DNA of 64,000 bases, taken from positions 61,323-125,322 of the forward strand of contig SVBN01000001.1 of NCBI GenBank assembly GCA_015058875.1, written 5' to 3'. Positions 9,901 through 18,715 of this stretch are shown piece after piece. The first letter of the stretch is position 1. Each line of letters opens with the position of its first letter. The DNA comes from Erysipelotrichaceae bacterium. Its GTDB lineage: Bacteria; Bacillota_I; Bacilli_A; Erysipelotrichales; Erysipelotrichaceae. The position numbers were made by a program, and so were the translations under genes. The notes under the pieces are model-generated. The model was not told the DNA's origin, did no database searches, and saw only the letters and a program-made list of their open reading frames with translations.

Positions 9901-12900
9901 ATACTTTATCATACTCAGAGATCGGGCCACCTGCTTCTTTCTTCAGATCGTATTCCTGCTTTGCTTCTCTAGGCATTACTTTGGAAACTGTTTTCTCCTT
10001 GGTTTTGCCTTTCTCCCCGGTTGTTACCTTCGCATTCTCTACAGCCTTATTAAACTCCGCATTGAAGTCACTAACAGCTTCTGCATTTTCTACTGCGGCA
10101 TCAGCGGCTTCCTGTGCGACTGCTTCTGTGTGACTGTTGTCCGGGTCGAGAGTAGCTTTTATGGATTCTTTAACATTTTCCTTGGCCTGCTCTTTCACCA
10201 TGGGATCATCTGAGGTAAGAGCCTGTGCGGTTTCTTTTATAGCTTCATCATTAACTTTAACTTCGTTGTTCTTTGTCTTTTCGACTACAGGAGTCTGCGG
10301 TTTTGGAGGGTTCGCCGCTTTCGGTTCTTTCGGCTTGTTTACGAGTTCTCCTTTAGCATCGGCCTGCAAAGCCTTTACGTACTTATTAACGGCACGAGTA
10401 AGTTTCTTCTGATAGCTTTTTATCTCATTTGCATCCGCACCTGTGTTTTTGTATTCGCCAACCATTGTTTTGACGAAATCTTTTTTGTTAATTGATCCGT
10501 CTAAGAATTTACTCTGATTGTCGTCCAAGTAATTGAACCCATAACCTATCGCCCAATTGTTATCCGGGTTAGCGTCGTCGATAAGGTCGCCGAGATCGGA
10601 CTGTATATCCATAATGGCGTTAGCGTTCTGACGTTTTGTCGACAGTAGCTCATCACCGAGAACTTCCTTTATATAGTCCTCAATCTGCTGTGTATTTTTA
10701 CCTGCAAGTGCCAGCCTGTTCGCACCATCAAGGGCGTTTCCTGTGGCAAGATAATTGTCGATTGCTTTTGACAGATATCCATCAGTTGCCATTTCTTTCG
10801 GGAACAAATTGTTTTCTTTGATATAATCAATGACTTCTTGTTTCCGCTGTTCAATAGTTTTGGTTGCTGTATTTTCTGTTTCTACGGGAGTTTCAGCAAC
10901 AGGTTCAGTCTTCACTTCTTCCTGCTGTGTTGTCTCTTCTCCGCCAACAATCTGATCATATGTCTGCTGTTCTTCGTTAGGCGTGGTCGGAGCTGTGTTT
11001 TCGGCAGGTTGCATGGTTTCGTCGTAAATGTCTTGTTCTGTTTTCGGTGCTGATTTGGCTTCCTTTTCTACAAAGCTATTTCTATATGCCTTAGCTTCAT
11101 CGTACTGATCCTTCGGGAAGTTTTTCAGTTCTACGTCAGAATCCGAGTTTACCATGAATGCGACAGAGGGTTTGTTATGCGTTTCTCCAATGTAAGGATC
11201 ACCGAACTCTTCGTTCCACGCAAGGACTGACGCAACCTTGAATCCGAACTTCTTTTCATATAATTCGTTTAAAGGCTCAGCCTCTGCGGTGAAGCAGTCT
11301 AGTGTTTTTGCTTCTGACTTAACAATATCTGATATTGCATCAAGCCATCCGCCCTGTTCGTTCAAGTTGTAAACGCTAATTAAATCTCCGTCCGGGGTAA
11401 TAGAAAAACCACTCAAGCCGTCATCGCTCAAGTAGTTTCTGCAATCTTTATATCCCCATGTATTCACAGAACCATCATCATCGTATATGGTTTCCACAGG
11501 GTGGAGATCAACAAACTCCCCGTTTTTTGTAAAGGTTCTGCTTATTTCAAAAACATCGTGGAAAGCGTCGGCATTAGCGTTATCATAGACGTTATACTTT
11601 ACATCTCCACGCCTTGTTTTTCCTTTAAGTTCTACTACAGAAGATTCATCATCATTCCACAACCCGTTGCTTCTACGCTGTAATTCTCCTCGTAGTACTC
11701 CTGCCAATCGTCTTTTCGTGTCCGCATCAATTCTTCTGCTTCTGCTGTTCCAAGCCTCTGTGTCAGATATTCTACGAGCCGCTTCTTGAACTCCTCTGAA
11801 CTCATTTTCTCCATGGTTTTCCTCCGCCTCAATTATAGCATTGTTTAAAGAAGTAGTAAGGCTGTCTCTCCGTTTGCTTTCCAACTGTTTTTCGACAATG
11901 TTATCTATTTCGCCGAGCTTGTCTCTGTAATACTGAGCTGTGTCGGAATCGTACAAGTCGTACATCTGATTCAGTGGAGCGTTCTGATCCGCACCCTGTC
12001 CGATACCACTGAGTGTGTCACCGAGTGTAGCAGGCTGTTTCTGCGCCATTGTCTCTGCGAGTTCTTCGTCGGACGGTCTTTCGCCAAGAACTTCTTCTAT
12101 TCCTTCGAGCTGAGTAACATCTGTTACAGTATCGGCAATATGGATGCCATTGGAGTTTTTACCGATAGTAAATACTAATACTGCACCATGACCTTCCTTC
12201 GGCTGTTTGACAGTCTCCCAATCCGGGACAGCAACATAAAGCCCATCGCCATATTCGTTCCCGGGAGAAGGGATAAATTCTTCGTTGAATTCCTGTGCAG
12301 AATATACAGAATATCCTCTGTCTGTGAAGTCAGCATACAGATCATTGATTGTCCTGTACTTTTTATTCTTCAGCAGTTTACCAAATCTGTCGACTTCATT
12401 CTCCGCTTCGGTTAATCCTTCGGGTTTGCTACGCTTTTCGTACTGAGCATCGGGCAGATTCCATTCAAGATACTCCTGCAATTGTGCCTTCGTACTGTTT
12501 CTGATAGCGTTCGCACTTCTATGGTCGCCCATTGAATCAAGATAATTCGCATATTCGAACAATGTCTGCGTTACGCCAAGCTCTTCATTATAGATCGTAC
12601 TGAACTGACCGCTTGATTTGCTGTTTCTTCTCTTGGAAGCGTTACGTTTAACTGCCGCAAAACTGCCTGCTTCGCTTCCTTCAAGTGGTACATTCTGATA
12701 CTCTTCGCTAGGCTTATACGCTTTTTCATCAGTTTCTTTTGAGTCGATAACGTTCTCTTTTACTTTGCCCTCGGTCTCAGCCTTTGAAACACTAGCATTC
12801 ATTTTTGATTCAAATGCCGCACGCCTCTGAGCCTCTGTTAAGCCATCATTCGGAGTGGTAACAATCGGTTTAGCTTTCTGCTTGTTTTCCTTTTCTAAGT

Positions 12901-15289
12901 CTTTTAATTCTTTCTTCGACGGCCCTTTTTTCTTGGAGCTTTCGTCAATCAGAGAAGAGAAATCAAGGGCGTCACGAGATTCTCCAATCACCTCACGGAT
13001 AGCGTTTGTGGTGCGTTTCCCGGAGCGTTCTATTTCTTCAAGCTCAGTAACACCTCTAGACCGAGCATCGTTTATATACTGCTCAATGCGATAGATATCT
13101 TCTTCAAGCTGTGCGTCTGTAATATATTCGGTTTTATACGCCGCTCTGCTTCTGTATTTTCTGACAAGGCTGTCAATCATTTTTGGCAACTGAGACTCAT
13201 CAGCATTTAACAGTCGATTTGCAAGATTCACCTGCTCACTTACATGCTTATGAACTACAGAAGAGTTGTGACCGAAAATATCATCGAGTGCATCAATGAG
13301 GTCGTTCTGTCCTTGGATGTAGGTATTGCTTGAAGAAAGTGCGGTTGTGTCAGCATTCTTAATAGCCTTCTGCATTGCCCGTTCAGCTTTAGTAACGCTG
13401 TTATTTCCACCCATGAAATCCCTTGCTGTCTGAATTGCACGGTCAAGAAGAGTACCATTGCGGTTCGCAAAGTTCTGAATTGAATCGCTGTTTCCAAACA
13501 CTTCCTGCGCAAGGACGGCTACAGTCTCGTCATACCTCTGCTGTTCTGACAGGTTCGGGTCACGGACGAGTGCGTCCAACTTATCTGTAGCAACTTCCCC
13601 GGCTTCAGCCATTCCTATCAGAGTGTCATGCAGTTGCTTGTACTGCGGTGTCCCCTGTGTGGCATGTGTAAGCTCGTGGGCAAAGATAGTCATGACAGGG
13701 TCTTTCGCATTAGCGTTGATACGAAGCACTCCGTCAGTGTCTTGGAAGCCGTCTGCGCCGTTGATCTGATCCGAGGTGAACTCCACTCTAGCTCCTACTT
13801 TATTCGCAATAGAAGCGATGTTACGCACCTCAGACGGAGACAGTTTTGCCCCGGTAGTTCTAGCGGTATCTTCGATGATATCCATGTTAGCCTGCCGAGC
13901 CGCATTCCTTGTGACCGCATCCTCAGAGTTAAGATTTTCCGGGGTAGCAAATGCCCTCTGTGCCTGTGTACGGGCCGCAAGGATGGTGTCTCTGTTCATC
14001 TGTGCGCCTGTATCATTCGGGTTAATAGCGAGTGCCTGCTCCGCCATTTCAAGCTGAGTATTCAGATCGTTAATGGTGCGGTTGTAGTCGTTATTTCCTG
14101 TGACTCTGTCGATAGTTCCCTGTGGATTAGAGACCATGCCTCTGCCGAGATCCATCACACCTGCGGATAATGCACCCGAGGCGAATGAACCTGCCGCTCT
14201 CTTAGCTGTGTCGAGTGAGAGTGCTTCTCTTGTGGCGTCGCCGAAGTTTGTTTCTCCGAGTGTTGTGTTTACGTACGGATCAAGGACTTCACCGATGGCT
14301 TCTTCAAGGCCTTCATTAAGCACACTACCAAAGGACAGTCTGTCTACGCCGGGGATTTCCGGGTTAAGCATTTCAGTACCGACTTCTTTTCCTGCATTTG
14401 CGAGGCCATACTTAACAGCGGTATTAATATCATAACCACGGTCTAATGCCTCCTGTGCGGAAGAGCCGAATACATTAACGCCCATACCACCAAGCGATGC
14501 GAGTCTTGCTGTACCTTCTCCAAGAGCACCGACGCCGTTGCCCATCATTGCTGTAGGGATCTGATTACCGATGCTCTCAGTGAAGCCACCTAAACGTGTA
14601 CCACGCAGGTCGTTGTTGAACAGTTCATCGTAGCTATTGATTCTCTGAGCACGGTCTGAATTACGGATGATGTCACCGAGATGTGTGTTATCTACAGGCG
14701 TATAATCCGGGTTCATTACAGTCTCATAGTCCTGCTGACCGAATTCATCAATCGCACCGACGTACTGATTCTGAAGGTTGTTCTGAAGGTTGGTAGATAC
14801 GAAATCCAAAGCCGCCGCAGGAGCGTTTACAGTAGCACCTTTAAGAAACTGATTTGCGCCTGTAGCAAGTTCCTTCGCAATGTCAGTAGGTGTCTTTACA
14901 ATTCCACCCTCGTAGTCCTCAGATGTCAGCCAATTCTTAGCGGCTGTAGCTTTGTTCTTAAGAGTCTCGTTGCCCTTCTGCCTGCGTTCGGTTTCCTTCT
15001 GACGGGCGGCCTCTGCTTCGATCTTTTTCTTTTCTGCTTCAGCCTGTTTCTTCTCTGCTTCTGCACGTTTCTTTTCTGCTTCAGCCTGCTGTCTTGCCTG
15101 CTCTAACTGACGCTTACGTTCTTCTGCCTCACGCTGTCTCTGAGCCTGTTCCTGTGCTCTTCTCTGAGCTTCTAACTGTGCCTGTCTCTGAGCTTCTAAC
15201 TGTGCTCTCTGCTGTGCGGCCTGCTGTTGGCGAGCGATATTCGCCATTTCATTGCCTGCATTTTTAAGATAATCCATGAAGTTTGCCAT
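6905..15289 (-). CDS. giant polyvalent virion/ejection protein (2,794 aa)
   Basis: The last and largest gene of the late operon. Residues 20-120 are a glutamine/alanine-rich coiled coil (QRQAQLEAQRRAQEQ repeats). Residues 150-400 are glycine/alanine-rich and partly hydrophobic. A zinc-metallopeptidase motif HELTHA lies at residues 538-543. An acyltransferase-like stretch at about 1290-1370 contains ITPDGDLISVYN and FGFKVASVLAW. A Glu/Thr/Pro-rich linker spans about 1410-1480. A region at about 2100-2300 resembles the large polyvalent-protein-associated domains of phage internal proteins, including GVAPFKNTPLNIMRRIGEYSP and a glycine-rich hydrophobic hairpin. I infer a virion-internal protein injected with the DNA, with enzymatic effector domains. 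Individual domain names beyond the HExxH motif are tentative. Confidence 0.75.
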   Translation of the reverse strand: MANFMDYLKNAGNEMANIARQQQAAQQRAQLEAQRQAQLEAQRRAQEQAQRQREAEERKRQLEQARQQAEAEKKRAEAEKKQAEAEKKKIEAEAARQKETERRQKGNETLKNKATAAKNWLTSEDYEGGIVKTPTDIAKELATGANQFLKGATVNAPAAALDFVSTNLQNNLQNQYVGAIDEFGQQDYETVMNPDYTPVDNTHLGDIIRNSDRAQRINSYDELFNNDLRGTRLGGFTESIGNQIPTAMMGNGVGALGEGTARLASLGGMGVNVFGSSAQEALDRGYDINTAVKYGLANAGKEVGTEMLNPEIPGVDRLSFGSVLNEGLEEAIGEVLDPYVNTTLGETNFGDATREALSLDTAKRAAGSFASGALSAGVMDLGRGMVSNPQGTIDRVTGNNDYNRTINDLNTQLEMAEQALAINPNDTGAQMNRDTILAARTQAQRAFATPENLNSEDAVTRNAARQANMDIIEDTARTTGAKLSPSEVRNIASIANKVGARVEFTSDQINGADGFQDTDGVLRINANAKDPVMTIFAHELTHATQGTPQYKQLHDTLIGMAEAGEVATDKLDALVRDPNLSEQQRYDETVAVLAQEVFGNSDSIQNFANRNGTLLDRAIQTARDFMGGNNSVTKAERAMQKAIKNADTTALSSSNTYIQGQNDLIDALDDIFGHNSSVVHKHVSEQVNLANRLLNADESQLPKMIDSLVRKYRSRAAYKTEYITDAQLEEDIYRIEQYINDARSRGVTELEEIERSGKRTTNAIREVIGESRDALDFSSLIDESSKKKGPSKKELKDLEKENKQKAKPIVTTPNDGLTEAQRRAAFESKMNASVSKAETEGKVKENVIDSKETDEKAYKPSEEYQNVPLEGSEAGSFAAVKRNASKRRNSKSSGQFSTIYNEELGVTQTLFEYANYLDSMGDHRSANAIRNSTKAQLQEYLEWNLPDAQYEKRSKPEGLTEAENEVDRFGKLLKNKKYRTINDLYADFTDRGYSVYSAQEFNEEFIPSPGNEYGDGLYVAVPDWETVKQPKEGHGAVLVFTIGKNSNGIHIADTVTDVTQLEGIEEVLGERPSDEELAETMAQKQPATLGDTLSGIGQGADQNAPLNQMYDLYDSDTAQYYRDKLGEIDNIVEKQLESKRRDSLTTSLNNAIIEAEENHGENEFRGVQEAARRISDTEAWNSRSRRIDADTKRRLAGVLRGELQRRSNGLWNDDESSVVELKGKTRRGDVKYNVYDNANADAFHDVFEISRTFTKNGEFVDLHPVETIYDDDGSVNTWGYKDCRNYLSDDGLSGFSITPDGDLISVYNLNEQGGWLDAISDIVKSEAKTLDCFTAEAEPLNELYEKKFGFKVASVLAWNEEFGDPYIGETHNKPSVAFMVNSDSDVELKNFPKDQYDEAKAYRNSFVEKEAKSAPKTEQDIYDETMQPAENTAPTTPNEEQQTYDQIVGGEETTQQEEVKTEPVAETPVETENTATKTIEQRKQEVIDYIKENNLFPKEMATDGYLSKAIDNYLATGNALDGANRLALAGKNTQQIEDYIKEVLGDELLSTKRQNANAIMDIQSDLGDLIDDANPDNNWAIGYGFNYLDDNQSKFLDGSINKKDFVKTMVGEYKNTGADANEIKSYQKKLTRAVNKYVKALQADAKGELVNKPKEPKAANPPKPQTPVVEKTKNNEVKVNDEAIKETAQALTSDDPMVKEQAKENVKESIKATLDPDNSHTEAVAQEAADAAVENAEAVSDFNAEFNKAVENAKVTTGEKGKTKEKTVSKVMPREAKQEYDLKKEAGGPISEYDKVSRIEYIRGGESALEGKDIRACAQAYLDTPLNRNNAAATQQQAVGLAIATHLGMEYENIKKANKITVNKQGQYTKNGKVLDKNDPVLRQLADLDLTIQQVMAKERAGVTNAAQVMAMQRYMTAQDPVQRGNVLDKAVDDLNKDIKKQFGEDTDKLINNLSAEERNRLAECNSEEEYGEVIEDIMKRIGGEIPLTWADRRKSWRYTMMLFNPTTIIRNTGGNVLQQGMHTTKNQIAYLLEKALGDKYHLTAEQRHHTKADGTKARKNAQTEAIAKAFYDTMGIKKLTQSKYLAKSEITRYKRSFDTGILQKASDIVDWAMNNDKFGDEAFTSGRFVSELATQIDAEGYTVAEDGKTLVKDGKKLDIDDQNEVLNRMAPRAYQQALESTYHDFNSFAQWLNQLENSNKLAGIMVGGVAPFKNTPLNIMRRIGEYSPVGLANAVINNRSAVIKGTMSADTYIDNLAKGLTGTGIMGIGALLASLGTLKASDKDPDKLKAYKQDIGLTSEYALHFTDNDGKNYWYTVDWAGPVASVMLSGAEAYEVISDIYKNAKNGQEIFGDDALGSALDITFGLLAPVFATTMLQNVEETFESYSYGGMTNVLEQMILNYLGQYTPTMGAKINNVLDETKRSASGRNPIERFLRGQAKKIPGLDSAYNMVMGEHLLEPSINVKGEEEKNIGGNAFGRAIYNFLSPGNLSIDTSTEADRELLNLYGQTGDISLIPESYSNFMQDDVKYKFTAKERTEMNKYIGQNYMKEWEAFQNSATYKQAGDSADAREYKIDITEKIKRHAINNAKEKYFSRLGMGSVLSDKDALVNAFKSDYGVDNWQAYTMLSTESDKDSEGKTINNSKALKIRAQMENAGIYDKVIKDIEAGKYEPSDFGLNKTVVGLDAASFAERYMYLDQIENADDLEAYNNLFKKKKSSGKSSGKSSGSSSKSAKAEADAALKLYEKIMKGEISATKSAISKVTASLNKLDVDSYDEIMNKHKRMMSELDLYEI

Positions 15290-15310
15290 AATACCGCTCC
15301 CCTTTTAAAA

Positions 15311-16249
15311 TTAGAAACCGCCTTTTCTCCGAAGCCCTGCAAGTATATCGTTCCATCCGCTCTGCTGTCTCTGCTGAGGATTTACATAACGATCCTGCAT
15401 AGCCTGTGCGATAGCCGCCGCAGATGCTCTTGCAATGTCAGCATCCTGTACAGCATTGGTAGCATTCAGAGTAGTTCCTGCGAGGCCCGATGCCGCATTG
15501 TAGTAATCACTTGTTGCCGGGTTGTAGGAATATGTCGGCTGATTCTGAAGGCCATACATGAGCATGTCTCCGTAGTTAGAGAGTGATGCCATTTCGTTCT
15601 GAGCTTTCAGAGCCGCACCCTGTGCATACAGTTCAGCAATAGCCTGTTCAATCTGCCTTCTCTCGGATGCTTCCTGTAGATTGATCTTGTTGAGGTTGTT
15701 GTCGAAATTGTTATTCATGACGGTGTTTTCCATACGACCTGCGCCACCGTCTAAACGCCCTTGATTAGCAAGGGATTCACGCTGTTTCTTGATAGCCTTA
15801 TAACGGTTTACTTCAGACTGATTTCTCAGATCCGTATAGTCATTGCCGATATCGGTCAGCTGATTCCTGTACTTGCCTTCAGCCGCACTGATCTGAGCGT
15901 CAACCGCCGCATTCGCTTTACTGATAGCTTCATCACGAGCCGCCTGTAACTGAGCGAGATAATCTGCATAAGCGTTTCCACCATAGGATTCTCCGCCTCC
16001 CCAATCACCGCCGCTACTTCCGCCACCGCTCCAAGAATCTCCCGGAGTATAGTTAGAAGAAGTGTCCTGTGAAACAGGGTTATTGTTGTTGTAAGAGATT
16101 CTCCAATTAGTACCGTTACTGCTGACTACAGGTACGTTTGCATAATCAGATTTTCCATCCCCGGAATTGTAGTGTGTGCCATAGCCGCCCTGCCATCCTG
16201 TGCCTGCCGCACCTGTATTGCTGACGGGTTTAATTGTCCACTTTGCCAT
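15311..16249 (-). CDS. putative internal virion protein
   Basis: A 312-residue protein with a Gly/Ser/Asn-rich N-terminal third (GDSWSGGGSSGGDWGGG) followed by a long alanine-rich helical section (about residues 95-290; YLAQLQAARDEAISKANAAVDAQ). This composition and its place immediately before the giant protein resemble the small ejection proteins of podoviruses, which form a channel with their large partner. No enzymatic motif is visible. The assignment rests on position and composition only. Confidence 0.55.
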   Translation of the reverse strand: MAKWTIKPVSNTGAAGTGWQGGYGTHYNSGDGKSDYANVPVVSSNGTNWRISYNNNNPVSQDTSSNYTPGDSWSGGGSSGGDWGGGESYGGNAYADYLAQLQAARDEAISKANAAVDAQISAAEGKYRNQLTDIGNDYTDLRNQSEVNRYKAIKKQRESLANQGRLDGGAGRMENTVMNNNFDNNLNKINLQEASERRQIEQAIAELYAQGAALKAQNEMASLSNYGDMLMYGLQNQPTYSYNPATSDYYNAASGLAGTTLNATNAVQDADIARASAAAIAQAMQDRYVNPQQRQQSGWNDILAGLRRKGGF

Positions 16250-16306
16250 GTGTTCTCCTTTCCTAAAAGAAAAAGCCGGGCAAGCATTTCGCCCACCCGG
16301 TCAATT

Positions 16307-16711
16307 TCAACGTTCCATGTGATCCATAATTTTCTGAATAGCCTGCCGCTCTTTTGTGTCAGTGGCATCTCTCAGCATCTGATCAAGCATACCCATCATA
16401 TCGTCACCCGACATTCTGCTGTACGATCTCTCAGACCTGTAGCTATTCCGATAACTATTTTCATTGTCTCTACTGTAACGACCCATTGAGTCTCTGCGAG
16501 ATGACATTCTTCCGCTATAGTCATTACTGTAATCACGACTATAATCATCCCCGGAATACTCTTCCATTGCCATCACTGCTTTCAGAGACTTCAGAGAGTG
16601 AGTGAGTTTTTCAATATCATTCAGTGAGTCTCTCGTCAGTTTTCCGTCATCAGCGATTGCATCAAGTTCGTCGCAGAGCATCTGTTCAATCTTGTGCATC
16701 TTCTCGCTCAT
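16307..16711 (-). CDS. phage structural protein, Arg/Ser/Tyr-rich
   Basis: A 134-residue protein. The N-terminal 45 residues form helices (KIEQMLCDELDAIADDGKLT). The middle (about 50-105) is low in complexity and rich in Tyr, Ser, Arg and Asp (repeats like YSRDYSNDYSGR). The C-terminus is helical (MLDQMLRDATDTKERQAIQK). Proteins of this design are common in clostridial prophages next to small virion proteins, but their function is unknown. It starts three bases after the stop of the preceding gene. Confidence 0.7.
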   Translation of the reverse strand: MSEKMHKIEQMLCDELDAIADDGKLTRDSLNDIEKLTHSLKSLKAVMAMEEYSGDDYSRDYSNDYSGRMSSRRDSMGRYSRDNENSYRNSYRSERSYSRMSGDDMMGMLDQMLRDATDTKERQAIQKIMDHMER

Positions 16712-16714
16712 AGA

Positions 16715-17401
16715 TTACCCCGTTGTTGTGGTATCTCTTGTCGGCGGATAAAGGCCAAGGAAGTACTGAGTCTGAGCAGTCAGAGCGTTCTGAACATAGT
16801 TATTAGCCTCGAGCGCATTGATCTTGTTATTCAGCTCAACGATCTTTTCGTTCTTAGCATCAATCTTGTCTGCGCACATCTTGTCGAGCACGGACTGTAC
16901 ACCATTCTGAATTGCCAACCGGGTAGCGGCACTTTCGCTCTGAACGATGTTCTGTGTCTGACAGGTAGCGAGACGATTGTCACAACAGCACTGAGCCAAC
17001 TGAGACTGCAAGCCATTCATTCCCTGTAACTCTGCAATCTGATTAGCATACATCTGCTGTGCGATGAGATTCTGAGCGTTGTTTACGGTAGCATTCACGC
17101 CTGCAAATCCACCGCAGAGAGCTGTCTGCACATCGCCGAAGCCTGTAGTTACAGCACTCTGAATGCCCATTGCCTGTGTGCCAAGCATCTGATCTCTGAA
17201 TCCATCGTTGATCTGATTGGAATTGTTCAGCCACGGGTACATGTTATTGCCTCCACCAAAGCCGTTACCCCATCCGCCCATCATAGCGAACAGGAACAGG
17301 ACAATCAGCCAAGAAGCATCACCACCGAAGCCACCAAAACCACTGTTGCCATACATAGGAGAGACAGGCATCACCATTCCGTTTTCGTTTTCAAGAGCCA
17401 T
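16715..17401 (-). CDS. phage protein with Gly-rich hydrophobic N-terminus and coiled coil
   Basis: A 228-residue protein starting at MALENENGMV after AAGGAGAACAC. Residues 20-60 are glycine-rich and hydrophobic (SWLIVLFLFAMMGGWGNGFGGG) and could insert in a membrane. The rest is helical and rich in Gln and Asn, with a cysteine triplet (QCCCDN) and a heptad-like section near KIDAKNEKIVELNNKINALE. It may be a minor virion or DNA-delivery protein. Function unknown; the family seems restricted to firmicute phages as far as I can judge. Confidence 0.65.
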   Translation of the reverse strand: MALENENGMVMPVSPMYGNSGFGGFGGDASWLIVLFLFAMMGGWGNGFGGGNNMYPWLNNSNQINDGFRDQMLGTQAMGIQSAVTTGFGDVQTALCGGFAGVNATVNNAQNLIAQQMYANQIAELQGMNGLQSQLAQCCCDNRLATCQTQNIVQSESAATRLAIQNGVQSVLDKMCADKIDAKNEKIVELNNKINALEANNYVQNALTAQTQYFLGLYPPTRDTTTTG

Positions 17402-17448
17402 GTGTTCTCCTTCTATACTCACACCCATTGCGCACTGAGTGCTTGTAA

Positions 17449-17646
17449 CTATCTCGGCATGTTCCTCATAAACTGATCCGCCATCTGCTTCAGCTGATTG
17501 AACTGAGCCTGTGACATCTGACCGCTTGCAAGTAACTGCTGTACGATCTGCTGAGGATTTCCTTTAAAGTTCTTTCTGAACTGCTCGAACTGAGACATGA
17601 TGTTGTTGTTCTGATTACCGAACTGCTGAAATAACGGATTAGCCAT
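17449..17646 (-). CDS. small Gln/Asn-rich phage protein
   Basis: 65 residues, rich in Gln, Asn, Phe and Met (FQQFGNQNNNIMSQFEQFRK). Small proteins of this sort, with repeats like QMSQAQFNQLKQMADQF, often sit beside minor virion genes in firmicute prophages. No function can be assigned. Its start overlaps the end of the gene before it by eight bases. Confidence 0.65.
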   Translation of the reverse strand: MANPLFQQFGNQNNNIMSQFEQFRKNFKGNPQQIVQQLLASGQMSQAQFNQLKQMADQFMRNMPR

Positions 17647-17923
17647 GTATAGACTCCTTCAGTTCTTGGATCATCTTTGCGAGTTCGTCTTTCGTTACAT
17701 ACACATCGTTCTTTGACGGAGTGTCTTCACGGATTGTATAGTCGAGAATCTTCATAGTAGGTTTACCTGTCTGATCGACCGACTTGAGATAAACCACCTG
17801 TGCGTCTGAATCAAATAAAGGTACTGTCTGCCCGGGTGCTACGGCATAACCCTGTGCGCCTGCAAGACCCTGTACCCAAATAATTGAGCTTGGTGAGAGA
17901 TACGGATTGTAGTATGGACTCAT
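17639..17923 (-). CDS. small phage virion-associated protein
   Basis: 94 residues from MSPYYNPYLSPSSIIWVQG. This start overlaps the previous stop codon as ATGA and follows GGAGAAGAAGGA. A central stretch reads QVVYLKSVDQTGKPTMKILD, and the C-terminus is helical (KDELAKMIQELKESI). It lies in the run of small structural genes between lysis genes and the giant protein. Function unknown. Confidence 0.7.
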   Translation of the reverse strand: MSPYYNPYLSPSSIIWVQGLAGAQGYAVAPGQTVPLFDSDAQVVYLKSVDQTGKPTMKILDYTIREDTPSKNDVYVTKDELAKMIQELKESIHG

Positions 17924-18306
17924 TCCTTCTTCTCCTTTTCCCAATAAAAAATGGGTATCTCCTGTGAAGAATCCCAAGTGTCATAATGATTTCCATCTAT
18001 GATAGCAACGACATGTGTTCCTGTGGCGAGGAGATATTCCCCGTGAGGATAATCTTTACAAAAGTCTGTAACGGTATAGCAGTCCGGGCACGTATCCGGG
18101 AGAAGTTTTTGCTTGTATCCTTTCTTCTTCAGATAGGCCGCCCAAACTGAATTCTCAATCGGAGGACGATGCATCATTAGCCCCTGTACGGATAAGTCCA
18201 TGTATATCTCTTCCCAAGATTTTCTCTCTAGCATTGCTATGCCTCGATACACACAGTCGCTTGTCCGTATATCTTCCGGGTTCTGATTATTTCTGATCCA
18301 CACCAT
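17920..18306 (-). CDS. papain-like cysteine peptidase-type protein
   Basis: 128 residues. The catalytic elements of a papain/C39-like fold can be placed: Cys in RTSDCVYRGIAM (about residue 18), His in GTHVVAIIDG (about residue 97), and a following YDTWDSS that would supply the polar third residue. It could cleave a peptide, in the cell wall or in a virion precursor, or act as a deamidase. The gene overlaps the holin by 20 bases and is followed by small virion genes, so either lysis or virion maturation is possible. Confidence 0.65.
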   Translation of the reverse strand: MVWIRNNQNPEDIRTSDCVYRGIAMLERKSWEEIYMDLSVQGLMMHRPPIENSVWAAYLKKKGYKQKLLPDTCPDCYTVTDFCKDYPHGEYLLATGTHVVAIIDGNHYDTWDSSQEIPIFYWEKEKKE

Positions 18307-18715
18307 CAGCTTTTTTCTGCAACACTTCGATAGCGTTCTTCATTGCGGAAGGCATCGGGATACCCATCAGTCCTGCATTTTCAACGATACTCAGTAGCTC
18401 ATTTGCTGAGAAGCCGATAACTGATGCATCCCGGACAAAGTTTGTTCCGATCAGAAGATCAACCCGTGTGGCAACAAGAACCATCAGAAGTGTTACGCAT
18501 TTTCTGACAAGGCCCTTCCATCCTGCACGGGATTCAAGTTTACCGTCTTCAGTCTTCTTACTCTTACCGAAAACAGCCGCAACAAGAAGGCCTGTAATAT
18601 AGTCAATAATCATTAAGATGACAAGCGTAGTCATGCCCGAAGTCCATCCCCCATATAAATGAGCGATAGCCGCTCCGATAATACCTATGCCTGTAAAGAT
18701 TACTTCTTTATTCAT
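18287..18715 (-). CDS. phage holin, toxin secretion/holin family 4
   Basis: 142 residues from MNKEVIFTGIGI, following AAGGTGGATT. It has a hydrophobic N-terminal region with several membrane segments (GIGIIGAAIAHLYGGW, TTLVILMIIDYITGLLVAAVFG) and a further one near LVRKCVTLLMVLVATRVDLL. The MIIDYITG motif is typical of holin_4 (TcdE/BhlA-like) proteins. It forms the pore that times lysis. The start lies inside the end of the amidase gene, and the two form a lysis cassette. Confidence 0.88.
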   Translation of the reverse strand: MNKEVIFTGIGIIGAAIAHLYGGWTSGMTTLVILMIIDYITGLLVAAVFGKSKKTEDGKLESRAGWKGLVRKCVTLLMVLVATRVDLLIGTNFVRDASVIGFSANELLSIVENAGLMGIPMPSAMKNAIEVLQKKADGVDQK

